Positions 34,151-44,965 of a stretch of 64,000 bases of DNA are shown piece after piece. The number at the start of each line of letters is the position of its first letter. The stretch's first letter is position 1. The DNA comes from Incurvaria masculella (taxonomy: Eukaryota; Arthropoda; Insecta; Lepidoptera; Incurvariidae): NCBI GenBank assembly GCA_946894095.1, contig OX335658.1, positions 12,391,001-12,455,000 of the forward strand, read 5' to 3'. The notes below the pieces were generated by a model. The model saw only the letters and a program-made list of their open reading frames with translations. It had not been told where the DNA came from and made no database searches. A program made the translations under genes and the position numbers.

Positions 34151-34560
34151 TTTTTTTTTTATGCGCCTTGACATGGATGGCTAATACCACACAACTACCG
34201 TTATGATATTAGCCCAATACACCACATTCCCGAAGGAATTAGGTGCCATGCCAGGACCTTCCCTTTATGAGCACGGCTACATTGAACTGGATGGAAAACA
34301 CGGACAATTTTTCATTGCCGCTTCGACCATCTTTTCATCCAATGCGATGGTACCAACCCGGGCGGGCTTAAACCCTACCAGCTAGCAGGGGAAGGGGACC
34401 TACAGTTTTACATGGATTCCGAACCATGGAGCAGCTCGCATTCGTGACGAAATGCACTTATCGAACTCTGAAAGAGAAAGACAGTGGTGCAAGTTGGTAT
34501 TGAACCCGGGCCTCTGGTACGCTAGGCCAGTCCCCGCGCCACTAGGCTACGAGCCGCTCA
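34151..34560 (-). mobile_element. tRNA-headed SINE, full length
   Basis: Minus strand: 'gagcggctcgtagcctagtg' (A-box), then about 35 bp on 'gcccgggttcaataccaac' (B-box GGGTTCAATACC), then the linker 'tctttctctttcagagttcg', then the shared SINE body. It ends 'tgacatggatggct' complement, 'aaggcgcat' and an A-run (T-run 34151-34160). This is the best preserved copy of the tRNA-head type; its body matches the 5S-headed copies from 'ctgtaggtccccttcc' onward. A 60-codon plus frame at 34203-34385 is a shadow. Confidence 0.9.
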
Positions 34561-34666
34561 GAGGAAAAGGAAAATGGAAAAGTGCATACATATGACGTCG
34601 TGAAAATGCTTTGAATAATATAATGAACAAAATGTTTGAATTGATAATTTAATATGTTTTATAGGT

Positions 34667-34935
34667 ACTAGCTGAGGTACCCGGCTCCGCTCGGGTCAAT
34701 GTCGTTTTGGACTGATGTCGGGCTTGTCCAAATAGCTAGTCGATACTACTTTACGATCAGATTAGACAAATGAATTAACCTACAAAATTGGATCTAAATG
34801 TATCTACCTAAAAGTTGAGCCGATGTGGCATGATTAAATAAGAAAGACCCAAAAATAGCCATTGATAAATTCATAAATTCAGTGTAAGAATGTACATAAA
34901 TATATATTGCAAAACATTGGGGCCATTTACTTCAA
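34667..34935 (+). mobile_element. RTE-like LINE 3' end / SINE-like copy
   Basis: 'ctagctgaggtacccggctc' and 'gtcgttttggactgatgtcg' match 53560-53804. The middle has diverged, and 'aagaaagacccaaaaatagc' fits the family interior. No ORF. Confidence 0.65.
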
Positions 34936-34959
34936 AGTTTTTTTAAAGCATTTGCCGCC

Positions 34960-35094
34960 GGGACGATCCTGCACTGGCACAACTACATTGCCATGGATGG
35001 AAAACACGGTATTTTTTTATTGCCGCTTCGACCATCTTTCGTTCAGCGCGATGGTACCACCTAGTTAGTAGGACGACATTACCTTTATTTCATT
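34960..35094 (-). mobile_element. SINE body fragment
   Basis: 'catggatggaaaacacggta', 'attgccgcttcgaccatctt' and 'gcgatggtaccacctagtta' are central body blocks of the SINE family. Head and tail are missing. It abuts the foldback element that follows. Confidence 0.7.
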
Positions 35095-35227
35095 GATTCG
35101 AGGTTATGCAACGACATCTACGCGGAAGCATTGTCATCAGATTTTGAAAATCATTAGAAAAATTATGTGACAATATTTTGTCGGAAGCCGAATCTTTAAG
35201 GTAGATGTCGTTGGCTAACCTCAAATC
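35095..35227. mobile_element. 133-bp foldback element
   Basis: 35095-35122 ('gattcgaggttatgcaacga...') is an imperfect inverted repeat of 35201-35227 ('...tcgttggctaacctcaaatc'). The non-coding interior is about 75 bp. Confidence 0.7.
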
Positions 35228-35759
35228 AAGGTTTGCATTGTTTACTTTTGACTCAAAACGACACATTTAAAAAGCCCTTCCCCGTATATTCATCCGTCTG
35301 TAAAACTAAACTTGCAATGCTCCCAATTTATAATGAACTAAAATAAAACAACAGTGATTCGCTTTGTAGCAGGGGCTTAAAAGCCACCTCAGGGTGTTTT
35401 CGTACAATTTTTAAATTCAGAATAAGAACAAGTTTTGCATTGAATCTCATTGGAATACGCTTACTAGTCTTGAATTTCAACTGATTTTAAATTGGAGCTG
35501 AATTTGGCTCGGCATAACCGAGATTTCTTGGCATATTTTATTTTTCTCACAATAAAATCTGTAATTTCTAAATTATTTACTTATTTACTATGCTAAAGAC
35601 AAGAGTAAACAACCCCAATTTTAAAATCATAATTTTATTTAGAAATGGACGTCCGCTATGACAGCTATTCAAGGATATCTATTATTGTGATATTATAAAA
35701 TGTTTCGGATTATTAACAATTTCACTGTGAATAGTCCGATCAATTAGCCTATTCTACTA
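35228..35759. other. No supported gene
   Basis: AT-rich with no recognised element. Confidence 0.35.
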
Positions 35760-35985
35760 AGGGCTGATTTTTCAATGGTGTGATAAACAGTCAGATAACT
35801 ATTCGACGGATTTATTCACGCCTCTGCTTATCCATCAGTTATAGTAAGTCCATATTATTATTATTAAAATTACAGGCAGATAATTGTGACAGAAGATATA
35901 ATACTCCGGTAATAACTATCAGTCTTTTGGAAAAATAATTTTCGCTATCAGACCGTTATTTCTATCTGAGGATTGAAAAACCTCA
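35760..35985 (+). repeat. Small MITE-like repeat, family A copy 2
   Basis: Aligns with 465-661. Ends 'gggctgatttttcaat' and 'attgaaaaacct' are imperfect inverted repeats. Confidence 0.65.
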
Positions 35986-36369
35986 CTTTAGACATAAAAA
36001 TGAAAGATAGGATATTGGTACTTCCCCCACCACGTATTTTCTTGCTCCACCGAAATAATCCATAAAATCGCTAGTCATTTACTATGGAACGTACTGGGGC
36101 TATTTGATGCCTCCGACTGCGTTTGTAAACACTGTCAACCATGATCATTCAAACACAACAAATATTTAATGTTTCAACTTGTTTCTATCTTTTCAGTTCG
36201 TTTACTAAGTCAATTTTAAGTTACATTTTTTTACGCTGTCGGGTTTTTTATATTTTTAAATAATTTGTTTTATTTTAATTATTTTTAGTTTTCGTAGAGC
36301 ATGCATTTATCATTTAAATAGCTGCACGTTAATAAATTCCAACGAAAGTAAGGTTAGGTATTATTATGG
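35986..36369. other. No supported gene
   Basis: AT-rich with nothing recognised. Confidence 0.35.
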
Positions 36370-36743
36370 AACCTGACATGGATGGCTAATGTAACACAAC
36401 TACCGTCATGATATAAGCCTAATTCAACAAATTCCAGAAGGAATTAGGTGACAGGTCAGGACCTTCCTTTACACAGAATCACGGCTGCACACGGATACCA
36501 TGGGTGGAAAATACAGACAATGATCTATTGCCACTTCGTCCATAGTTTTTCCTAATGCGGTGATACCAACCCAGGCGGGATTAACCCTGTCACCTAGTAG
36601 GGTAAGGTGACCTACAGTTTTACATGGGTTCCGAACCATGAACAACTCGCAAGATAAAGTGGTGTATAACAGATGCGATGATTTGAGCCCATAACCTCTT
36701 GCATGAAAGGCAATATTTTAGTCCCTACACTACGAGGTGTAAC
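36370..36743 (-). mobile_element. Diverged tRNA-headed SINE
   Basis: The left end 'cctgacatggatggctaatg' is the tail. The body blocks are decayed but in order. The minus-strand head has 'cctcgtagtgtaggga' (A-box remnant) and 'gggctcaaatc' (B-box remnant). The A-run is lost. Confidence 0.75.
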
Positions 36744-36879
36744 AAATAGAGTTTTTTGATTGATATTAAAACAAAACTACATTTTCTAAAAGTTTCTTCA
36801 TGTTATCTTTAAGGCTTTAATGAAGTCATCAGTTCATAGAATGAGATTCCCTCATTCAAGGAATTATGATCATATGCCG

Positions 36880-37101
36880 ATATATACAAGGTTTTAGTGG
36901 AGGTATGGTCCAAACGTTAACGTATTCCTTGGCATATTTGAAACAAAAAGGATATAAATTTTATTTGTAGGTATTTAAAATGTATGGGGAATTTTTTTTT
37001 TCAAGTCGTACAACAAAATATCTTCTACCTTTTTAGCTCCAAATATGCCGAGGAATACGTGGTTAGCTTTTGGACCATATCTCCGTTAACACCCTATATA
37101 T
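36880..37101. mobile_element. Foldback element, about 70-bp arms
   Basis: 'ggaggtatggtccaaa' and 'acgtattccttggcatattt' on the left pair with the complements of 'tttggaccatatctcc' and 'aaatatgccgaggaatacgt' on the right. The interior is AT-rich. No target duplication was identified. Confidence 0.8.
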
Positions 37102-37194
37102 GGTTTTTTTAGAATCTCCCTATCATCATCGTTGATTACAGTTACACTAAATTTATAAGCGAACAGTTCGACACTCAAATCCTGTGGTTATATA

Positions 37195-38236
37195 CAGGGT
37201 CCGTCACTCGAAGTGTTACCAATTGAAAATGATGTTATTTAGTTAATTGAAGTACGGTTCGTTAAAAATTATATCACAATAAAACATTTAATTTTAAGAC
37301 AATAATTGTTATTGTTCGATATAGCCTCCTTTGATTCATAGATAAGAGCTTTCTGAGACGATCCTGAGTGTTGTTGGAACGTCCAGCGTTTCGTACTGCA
37401 TTGTTTACACGTGCACATGGTATGAGCGCCTCATTTAACACCTTTTGCACACACTTGCTGGTTGACTTTGACGCCCTTCTCGATAAACACGAGTGAATAG
37501 CGACCATTTGCGGTCACTGCAGCCGAGACCATAACAGAAGCGGGCGCTTGCTTACGAACGGGAACTCCATCGTCTAAATTCTCGTTGGATTTGCCCTGTA
37601 GCCAAACACGAAAATGTTGTTTGTTTATATACTGTTAGACAGTAAACATTTTTTCATCAGAAAAAACAATGTTTTCCAGATCGCCACGCAAGACTTTCAT
37701 TGCTTGAGCTCTTTGTAGTCGAACTGCCTTCTGCGCTGAACTAAGATGCTGTAATTTTTGTATCTTGTTGGTAGGGCTTCAGTTGCATTTCATTTTGTTT
37801 CAGTATGCGCCGATTACTTGAGTCGGGTATTGTCTGACTTTTCGCAAATTTTGCAGAACACTGGTGAGGATTTTCTTAAATTCGAGCCTTTACCTTTCGA
37901 ACCATATCATGTGATACTGCTATTTTCGGATGACCGCCTCTATGCCGTTTAGCAATGCTAGGTTATAACGCTTAATGGTTCGATGCACTAACATTTTGTT
38001 CACATGTAAATGTCGGAGCTCCCGAACGATGACTGGTTGTGATTTTCCGGTCAAATACAAAACGATCACAATGTTAGGTTTAATATCCATTGCGAAAATT
38101 TATTATACAATTCAAATTTGTTCCCGCTCTTTTCGCCCACTTAAAAACAATGAAACAAATTGACGTTTCACCAAAATTTGGCGCGCTGTCATTATTATTT
38201 TGAAAATAGAAGTAACAGTTCAAGTGACGGACCCAG
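37195..38236 (-). mobile_element. Degenerate Tc1/mariner transposon, 1,042 bp
   Basis: The termini CAGGGTCCGTCACT and, on the complement, CTGGGTCCGTCACT are inverted repeats of about 25 bp. Each is flanked by TA (37193-37194 and 38237-38238), the Tc1/mariner target duplication. The element is shorter than the usual about 1.3 kb and contains the broken transposase described separately. Confidence 0.9.
37265..38090 (-). pseudogene. Mariner-like transposase, dead
   Basis: From an ATG at 38088-38090 the minus strand reads an N-terminal 'MDIKPNIVIVLYLTGKSQPV' segment, then stops and frameshifts. Further on come 'SAQKAVRLQRAQAMKVLRGD' and 'IVFSDEKMFTV', which carries the first catalytic Asp, then 'PASVMVSAAVTANGRYSLVF' and 'WTFQQH'. 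In mariner the usual motif here is FQQD, so the second catalytic Asp is replaced by His. The segment carrying the third acidic residue is missing, with the reading running straight into the terminal region. Several stops and frame shifts confirm that no active enzyme can be made. A 77-codon frame at 37274-37507 is out of the transposase frame. Confidence 0.85.
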
Positions 38237-38238
38237 TA

Positions 38239-39580
38239 GTAATCGCTTTGATCACAGGATTTCATCCATGTATAAACTAATTGCTAGTTAAAATTCAATA
38301 ATCTCCATAATAACCATGATTATAATATTTTTATCCACTACTTCATAAGACTGGAATTTGTCTCTTGACTGACAGCTTTGAATGTGAAAAACATTGTTAA
38401 AGCCATTTTTATTTAATTATTGAGCTAGTTAGGTTCCAGTTTAACAGTTTAGAACTTTAACTGGATGCGGCGAAAGAGACCTGGATTCATCGTTTGCAAA
38501 TATATGTGGGCCCGAGGTCCACAATCGCCCGATCGAATGTGTTACCTTGGAGCTTATAAACTGTTACATCCCAACTGAGCGTTTATTGTTTTTCTTGCCT
38601 CCAAAGCCCATCAAAATATAACGTTCATGATTTAATCCGTACATGAACTCCTGGTTTATTATTTTGAATGAATAATATAACGTGTTAATAATATGTGATA
38701 TATGATGATAAACCCAACTTTGGCAAAGCCGTGCTTTTCCTTCCCACTGCTCCCAAGGACGCACGGTTAAAGATTAGCGATATTATGATGACGATCATAT
38801 TTTATGTACCCTATGTAACATAGGTCCTCATCAGGGGGCTGACGACATCTTCATGGAAAGTTTTCCTATCTTTGGTAAAGCTTTTAGATATTATCAGATT
38901 GATACCGATTTTGGGCACCACAGTATCTCGGCACTGTAGGGTCGCCCTCTTGTGGAACAAGCGGACCTTCCCCAGCGTGACACCCATTGACAACGGAAGT
39001 ATGGATTTATGAGCTGTGCAGGTGCAGAATGCTGATAGTAAAGCAATGATGGTGATATCGGTCTATGCGGCGACCAAGAATGTCGAAAATCTATCCGACT
39101 ATCGCCCGGATCCACCACTTCCAGTTATAGTCATCCCAAAGTTATCTTTCGGTTACACCATATAAATATGCAATGTAACCGAAGCTACATTCCATATAGC
39201 TGGAGGTAGTGAAAAGAGGAGTATATGACCTGAGTTGGTGTGACCAGCGCGCTTGCGTAAACAAAAATCATTTGAATTAATTTTTAACGTTGAATATTTT
39301 GATGTTTTTGGAATTTCTTATTCCAAATTACATTTAAACATATAAGTTGCATACCTTTTTGTAAACTATTTAAAAAACCCTTTAGTTTGATACCCCACTC
39401 GATAGGTTTCAAGAAAAAAAATATTTGAAAACACATAATTTGGCGCCAAAAATCAGCCATGATTTTTTTTATGATTTTGATATACCCAGTGTCACTCTCA
39501 CAATTAAGACGAATGTAACGACACCTCTCAAGCTAAAATCAATGTATAGCCGTTTAGGCTGCAGGGGGCGACAAAGAAAT
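38239..39580. other. No supported gene
   Basis: 38810-39120 is less AT-rich and has two overlapping minus frames (38811-38993 and 38894-39118) without a recognisable domain. A retroelement remnant is possible but I cannot name it. Confidence 0.35.
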
Positions 39581-39640
39581 ATACATACATACATACACTC
39601 GAAAAACATAATCCTCCTTCTTTCGCAGTCGGGTAAATAG
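39581..39640 (+). repeat. (CATA)n plus short shared tail motif
   Basis: 'atacatacatacatacac' precedes 'aatcctccttctttcgcagt' and 'cgggta', matching 20100-20150. Confidence 0.45.
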
Positions 39641-39990
39641 TACTCAATCTTCTGTGATGAGTACTCAATCTTCTATCTCCGGCGTTAGAAATTGAGATGC
39701 AAGTAATATTTAACACTGACTAATACCTACTAATTTCTGTAACTAGAATAAACGGCTATCTAATATCATAAAGTGCAGAAAGTGAAATTAACATCGTTTT
39801 CCATAACACCCCAATCCAAAACATACACATACAATGATGCCACTTCCTTGAAAACCGATTGATTCAATTATTCTTTTCTCATTACAAAAAAAAAAATACC
39901 TTTTTTTATATTTATTAAAACATATACTTTACTTTCTATTTTATTAATGACTATCATTGGTTGCGCGTGCGGTTGATGCTTTATAAAAAA
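39641..39990. other. No supported gene
   Basis: AT-rich with nothing recognised. Confidence 0.35.
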
Positions 39991-40215
39991 CTAGCTGCAG
40001 TACCCGGCTCCGCTCGGGTTAGTGTCGGCTAAATTATTTCATGGATAAAAAGTAGCCCACATGACTGATCCAAAATAGGGTCAAAATGGTCCAGGACATT
40101 GTATCCGTCTACCAAATTTCATCAAGATCGTTCGAGCCGAAATAGCATGATTTAATGAGAAACATCTAATAATTCCCATTTAGAGCTTCATTGACATTTG
40201 GTGGCTATTTAAAAA
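39991..40215 (+). mobile_element. RTE-like LINE 3' end / SINE-like copy
   Basis: 'ctagctgcagtacccggctc', 'gtagcccacatgactg', 'tttcatcaagatcgtt' and 'tgatttaatgagaaa' match the copy at 48387-48668. Non-coding. Confidence 0.65.
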
Positions 40216-40234
40216 AAAAACATTTGCCGCCAGA

Positions 40235-40375
40235 ACCTTTCTGCACCTAGTTAGTAGGTGAAGTTTAAAACGTAGGTAAGTTTTGCGTAGACTTCAACCC
40301 AGAGCCAGCCTCAACATCGAAAACAGTAACCCATCTCGAACCTGACTGCTCCCAGAGATGCTATACATTGATAAA
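40235..40375 (-). mobile_element. Fragment of 5S-type SINE
   Basis: 'cagagccagcctcaacatcg' and 'gtaacccatctcgaacct' correspond to the box C end of the 5S head and the adjoining body. Parallel to 5172-5272, and likewise placed beside RTE-type sequence. Confidence 0.55.
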
Positions 40376-40635
40376 ATACGCACGTAAGTGGTTCGCAAGT
40401 TATAAGAATTTAACACTCACTACTCACCCTTCTGGTAATGAAGCGTTATATTATATAGCCTATATGTTTTGAGTAGAATCAGGCTAGACGTAGATACAAT
40501 CCGCATCTAAATCGAGTAACTGGTTCTCAAGGATTTTATTCTATTGGTCACACCTCTGGCGATATAGCGTGATGCCAAGTTGGCCTAAAGTTGCGGGTAA
40601 TACCAAGCCGTACTTTGGTACAATTGATAAAAGTA

Positions 40636-40690
40636 AGCGCCGCCGCCCCCCCCCCCCCCATCCAGCCGCCGCCCTCCCGCCGAGCCGTGC
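40636..40690. repeat. C14 tract in a GCC-rich block
   Basis: A run of 14 C at 40646-40659 is flanked by 'gcgccgccgcc' and 'ccgccgccctcccgcc'. The minus strand is strongly G-rich. Confidence 0.8.
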
Positions 40691-40719
40691 AGAGCATTGC
40701 AGTTTGCATGACAGCCACA

Positions 40720-40935
40720 TCTTAGCGTAAGCGGAACTGAATTATATTTATCCTATCCTAATTACCGGGTAGTTAAATGTACGTGTACTAAGTTTCATAT
40801 CATTCGGATAATCAATTTAAGAGTTATGGAGGAACATAAATACATACATACAGAAATGATTTCTAAAAATCGTTAATTTAATTTTAGTATCATAAATAAA
40901 GTCTACAAACGTAATATCTTATAAAACAAAGCAAC
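40720..40935 (+). mobile_element. LINE-like 3' fragment
   Basis: 'gtactaagtttcatatcatt', 'aatttaagagttatggagga' and 'acatacatacagaaatg' are the pattern of RTE-type 3' ends. 'caaagcaacttactcc' also occurs near the end of 48387-48668. Confidence 0.5.
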
Positions 40936-41370
40936 TTACTCCATAAACAACCCTTACATTATTATTATAGATTTGGCATTATTATTGCTGTTATATTATT
41001 CACATTAATATAAATGAACTAAAACAAACAAAAAAGGACCAGTTACTTACCTTAAAATAACTATTAAATATTTTAAATAAACACGAAGTAATTCTTAATA
41101 TTTCTTCTTAATTAGTAATTAGTATTTCTTAATATTAACAGGTATGTAACCTATCTATATAATTAAAATAAAAATGAAGTATCTTTTTGTACGTGTAACT
41201 CCTTACCAAAACAAAACCTGCCAATAACTAACCTTGGGCATATATTATTTAAAGTACAATGCGTTTTTAACAAATCGCTAGTGCCTTGAAAAGTCGCCAA
41301 ACGGACACAACTCTCAAGGACGTCTGCCCTCACGCGCCTGCCCGTGTTCGGGTAGCGCAATCAGCGATGA
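40936..41370. other. No supported gene
   Basis: AT-rich DNA, then a LINE-like patch. The 65-codon minus frame 41163-41360 is unrecognised. Confidence 0.3.
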
Positions 41371-41376
41371 GCGACT

Positions 41377-41462
41377 TCCCCCCCCCCTCACCCTCCCCCG
41401 GTGGACCGCCCGCCCCGCCCCCGCCGCCGCTCCCGCCGCCGCCCCCGGCCCCGCTCCCTCTG
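41377..41462. repeat. C-rich / (CCG)n low-complexity block
   Basis: Starts with C10 and continues as CCCTCCCCC, CCGCCC and CCGCCG runs. The proline-rich frames across it (41286-41468 and 41401-41685) are composition artefacts. The block sits just before an RTE-type 3' end, as the block at 40636 sits before another. Confidence 0.85.
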
Positions 41463-41465
41463 GTG

Positions 41466-41665
41466 TGAAGTAGCGCTACCCGCATCGTTTTCGCAGCCCC
41501 GTGAAAGTTCTAAAGCCCATGGGCACAATATCTTTATAAATTGTAGCCTATGTGTTATTCTGATGTATAAGCTATATTATTGTAAAGTTTCATTAAAATC
41601 CATTCAGTACTTTTTCCGTGAAAGAGTAACAAACATCCATCCATCCATCCATCCATCCATTATTA
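41466..41665 (+). mobile_element. RTE-type LINE 3' end with (CATC)n tail
   Basis: 'aaagtttcattaaaatccat', 'tcagtactttttccgtgaaa' and 'gagtaacaaa' run into seven or so copies of CATC (41635-41660), the microsatellite-like tail such LINEs carry. 5'-truncated and non-coding. Confidence 0.75.
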
Positions 41666-41869
41666 CAAACTTTAGATTACATTAGATTATTAGATTACAA
41701 ACTTTCCCCTTTATAATATTTATTAGATATTAGATATTAGATAATAACGGCGGAAAAGGTTATTATTTGAATAGGTGGACTGTATTGCGGTATTTTGCGA
41801 TTGACACATCAGGGGGGGGGGCTGAACCTCTGCTGCTGAGGAGCGGTTTGGTTATGAAAACAACCTAGA

Positions 41870-42240
41870 GGAAAATTGGATGCACAATACCTTGCGGCGC
41901 GGGGGCACGGCGACTGCGACGTTGGGGGAGATGTCGTCGGCGGGTCGTGGTGAAGCGGTGGTGACGTGATCCAGCAGTTACAGGCACTAGGATTCACTTT
42001 TCCAACTGTTCTGAACCGTTCTTGTGCACAAGGATGCGGTGGCGGTTGGAAAACTCGAAAGAAAAAATGTCTTTGCGGAGCGGCGAGCGAGCGCAGCGTT
42101 TCAAACGCGGTGCGTGGTGCAACTAACATGGCGGCACTCGTAGGCGCGAAGCAGATATCTTCCGTCTCCTTTTTACTCGAAGAGGTTGTGCAGGAGTGGA
42201 AAGGGAACGGGAATCTAATATGTCAACCGAATATCATTTA
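41870..42240. promoter_or_regulatory. GC-rich island, possible promoter / first exon
   Basis: A CpG-rich block in AT-rich DNA. At 42127-42135 'aacATGGCGGCac' has the ATGGCGGC word often found near the start of ubiquitously expressed genes. It opens a 37-codon reading on the plus strand (MAALVGAKQISS...), and an opposite-strand frame (41809-42129) starts at the same place. No downstream exon or recognisable domain is visible. A weak candidate only. Confidence 0.3.
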
Positions 42241-43104
42241 AAAGAAAGGATTTGACTTGGCGTGTTCCAATTATTAAAATCATTTTAAATGACGAAACCA
42301 ATTATTATCTATATTTTTATTGTTATTTTTTTCTAAATTATTAAAACCGAAATTGCTCATAAATCGAAATTCTATACTTTAAGAAATGTTATTGTCACGT
42401 CGTGGCGTGCTCGTGGGTGGCGTAGCTCATGTTAAAAATCCATAAATGGGGAACCAGAACTTTATTTGGAAAAAACTTATTTCCTAAAACAAAACTCTCT
42501 CACATCAGCTTTTCTAGTCCCCTCGTTCGAACGCGGAACTGTCATTTTTAAATTATTCTATTTTATTTTTATGTGTATGGCCTGGCATGACAGTTATCAC
42601 TTTTTAAAATGTTAGTTTTTTAAGTAGTTCAGGCTCTTAACGCCTATAATCTAATTCGGTCGATATCAGCCCAGAGCTTCGAACGAGAATCGTCTCTACT
42701 TTCGCCCTATATCCCTACTATCCCCTACTATCGGCTGAAGTAGGATTTGAGAAAATACCCTAGGGTTATTATACTTCACCTCCTTAGGTAATTTTTCTCG
42801 CATGCGATTTCGGTCCACGCAAAAGGCGAGAGTAGATACGATGATCGTGCAGAGTTCTTAGCCGATGTAATGTAAATTATGCCTCAAAACGTAGACGTTG
42901 CTACTGGCTATGAAAACAAATAAAAAGGCAATTTTTCCCAATTTTCGAAAGACAAGGGATTTACACTGAATTCGCATTATTAGCAAATAGCTGAGTTTGG
43001 CATATAAGAAAATCGTTATTATAGATGACACAGTCCTACAAAACATTAAGTTTATATTTTACGTTATCAACATTTTTTTAATGTTCACATAATATAATTA
43101 TTAT
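42241..43104. other. No supported gene
   Basis: AT-rich. A pyrimidine-rich block at 42690-42730 repeats 'ccctactatc'. Nothing else recognised. Confidence 0.35.
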
Positions 43105-43410
43105 AAAAAACCGGCTAAGTGCAAGTCGGACTCCGATTACCAAATTCGACTTCCGCAACATCGTACAAGATTTAACACAAAAAAAATCACGTTTTTGTTT
43201 GAGGTAATTCCTTAATTTTAATTTTTTTTTCTAATGTAACCTATTTGTTGTTATAGCGCCAAAATAAATACATACTCTGTGAAATTTTTAGCTGCATAAC
43301 TGTTACGTTACATACAGCCCTGTGACGGACGGACAGACGGACGGACGAGCGGACAGCGGTGGCTTAGTAATAGGGTTCCGTTGGCACCCTTTGGGTACGG
43401 AACCCTAAAA
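43105..43410 (+). repeat. Dispersed 'accggccaagtg' repeat, copy 2
   Basis: 'aaaaccggctaagtgcaagt' to 'ttgggtacggaaccctaaaa', with an internal GGAC/GGACA iteration (43324-43355). Matches 18671-18945. Confidence 0.8.
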
Positions 43411-44355
43411 ACCTTAAGATATTCCGCGAATTCCTGATATTATAGTGTTTAGTAGTTTTTTATGTATATTTTTTGCGAGAAAGTAATCAAGACTCCTTCC
43501 TTCTTATGGAATGGAACTGCAACTCGAAGTATTAACGTCTGCTATTCAGAGGCCGTAGTCCCAGTAGTCACCGAAATTGGCGCCAAACCGATCGACTGGC
43601 ATTTTCAAACGTATGAAGAAATTGAAGAACGCGAGCAGTGGGCGTTACGAGAACCAACATTTGCGAGTCCAAGTTCGAATTGACAGCTTACGTATCGTCA
43701 GCGTAAATACGTTGATTTTGCCTTTTACGCCGACTTGTTTTCATACAAATCGGAAGTCCGAGTATGATTTTGACAGCTTGAAGAAGTAAAACCAAAAATC
43801 TAGTTAAAATTTGTATGGAGTTTGACGTTTTCACGTAACTTCGATGTTCCGTAAACGCCAATTTAGGTGAGAACTCCGACTGACCACTATGGTAAATGTT
43901 TACATATTGGAGGTGAAAACCAGATTTAAAAAGAACTGGGGGGGGGGGGGGATCCGGAAATTCCGACTACTGCATCTGATACTGCATCCGGCAATATTCT
44001 TGAAACAAACATTTTCAATGTCCCACATTATTTAAATGATGTGAGGATCTATCAGTGTGTGACGTAACTTAGTATAGTTTGACTACCAAAGTTTAGGTGA
44101 ATTTAATTCATTGAATTGAATTTGATTCCCTAAAAAGAGGAATAGAAATATTAAAATAGGAGTAGGATACCCTGAAGGAAGGAATAATTCCTTAGTCCCT
44201 TTTACTCTAAGGTGGCAATATGAAATCAACAAATCTCTCATTTGCCCCTTTTTGAACTATGTAAGAGTAGCAACCGAACTGCACATAATTAAGAGTACGG
44301 TAATAAATATAGAAAACCACATTATATGATAATATTATTATTTTATAAAATTAAT
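43411..44355. other. Unassigned DNA with a G14 tract
   Basis: A 73-codon frame at 43462-43683 has mixed composition (a WHFQTYEEIEEREQW stretch) and is less repeat-like than most, but I cannot assign it. 43938-43951 is a run of 14 G. Confidence 0.35.
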
Positions 44356-44515
44356 GGACTTTTTCACCTACTGCTGATTAGCTTAATCACCACATGGTAA
44401 GGGCCTTTCTTAGCAGCTTGCAATCAATACTAGTACAAGATAATGAGCACTTTATTAATAAAGGCACTTTAATTGTCGTATAAAATAAATCAGCACTTGG
44501 TGAAAACCAGGCTAA
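44356..44515 (+). mobile_element. MITE family C, copy 2
   Basis: 'ttttcacctactgctgatta' at the left and 'atcagcacttggtgaaaacc' at the right match 21833-21986 in the same orientation. Confidence 0.75.
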
Positions 44516-44965
44516 ACGACTAATAAAGATGTAGGAAAATATATTTATGATATTCACATCACATATGATCTCGACTAAATTGAGATATTTTATGAAAACC
44601 ACCCTTATGAAAAGCGTCAATCATTACTTGCCAGCTCCAAGTAATGCGTGGCGTAAATTTGTTAGTATGATTAATTAGTAAGTACCCCTTCGCGAAGGGT
44701 ACGCATGCTTGCTTCTTTCTTGGAGGTCGATGGAAAAACCAGCCGTTTGTGTGATGCGATGTGTGAGCCGTTTCACACATGAAGACAATTAAATAGATGA
44801 AGGACGAAAATTAGGTGAAGTAGGAGATAGAGAAGTAAAAGTGACGCTAAGTAAGCTACGTGGGCTAAGATCATTCGTAAAATGAACGTATGATCTTATA
44901 TGCAGATGTCTCTAATTATCAGCCCGAATCGAACAGAAAAGCACTGATTTTTAAAACGAAACGTC

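Noticed and set aside
41286..41468. Proline-rich small protein
   Set aside because: It is generated by the C-rich low-complexity block.
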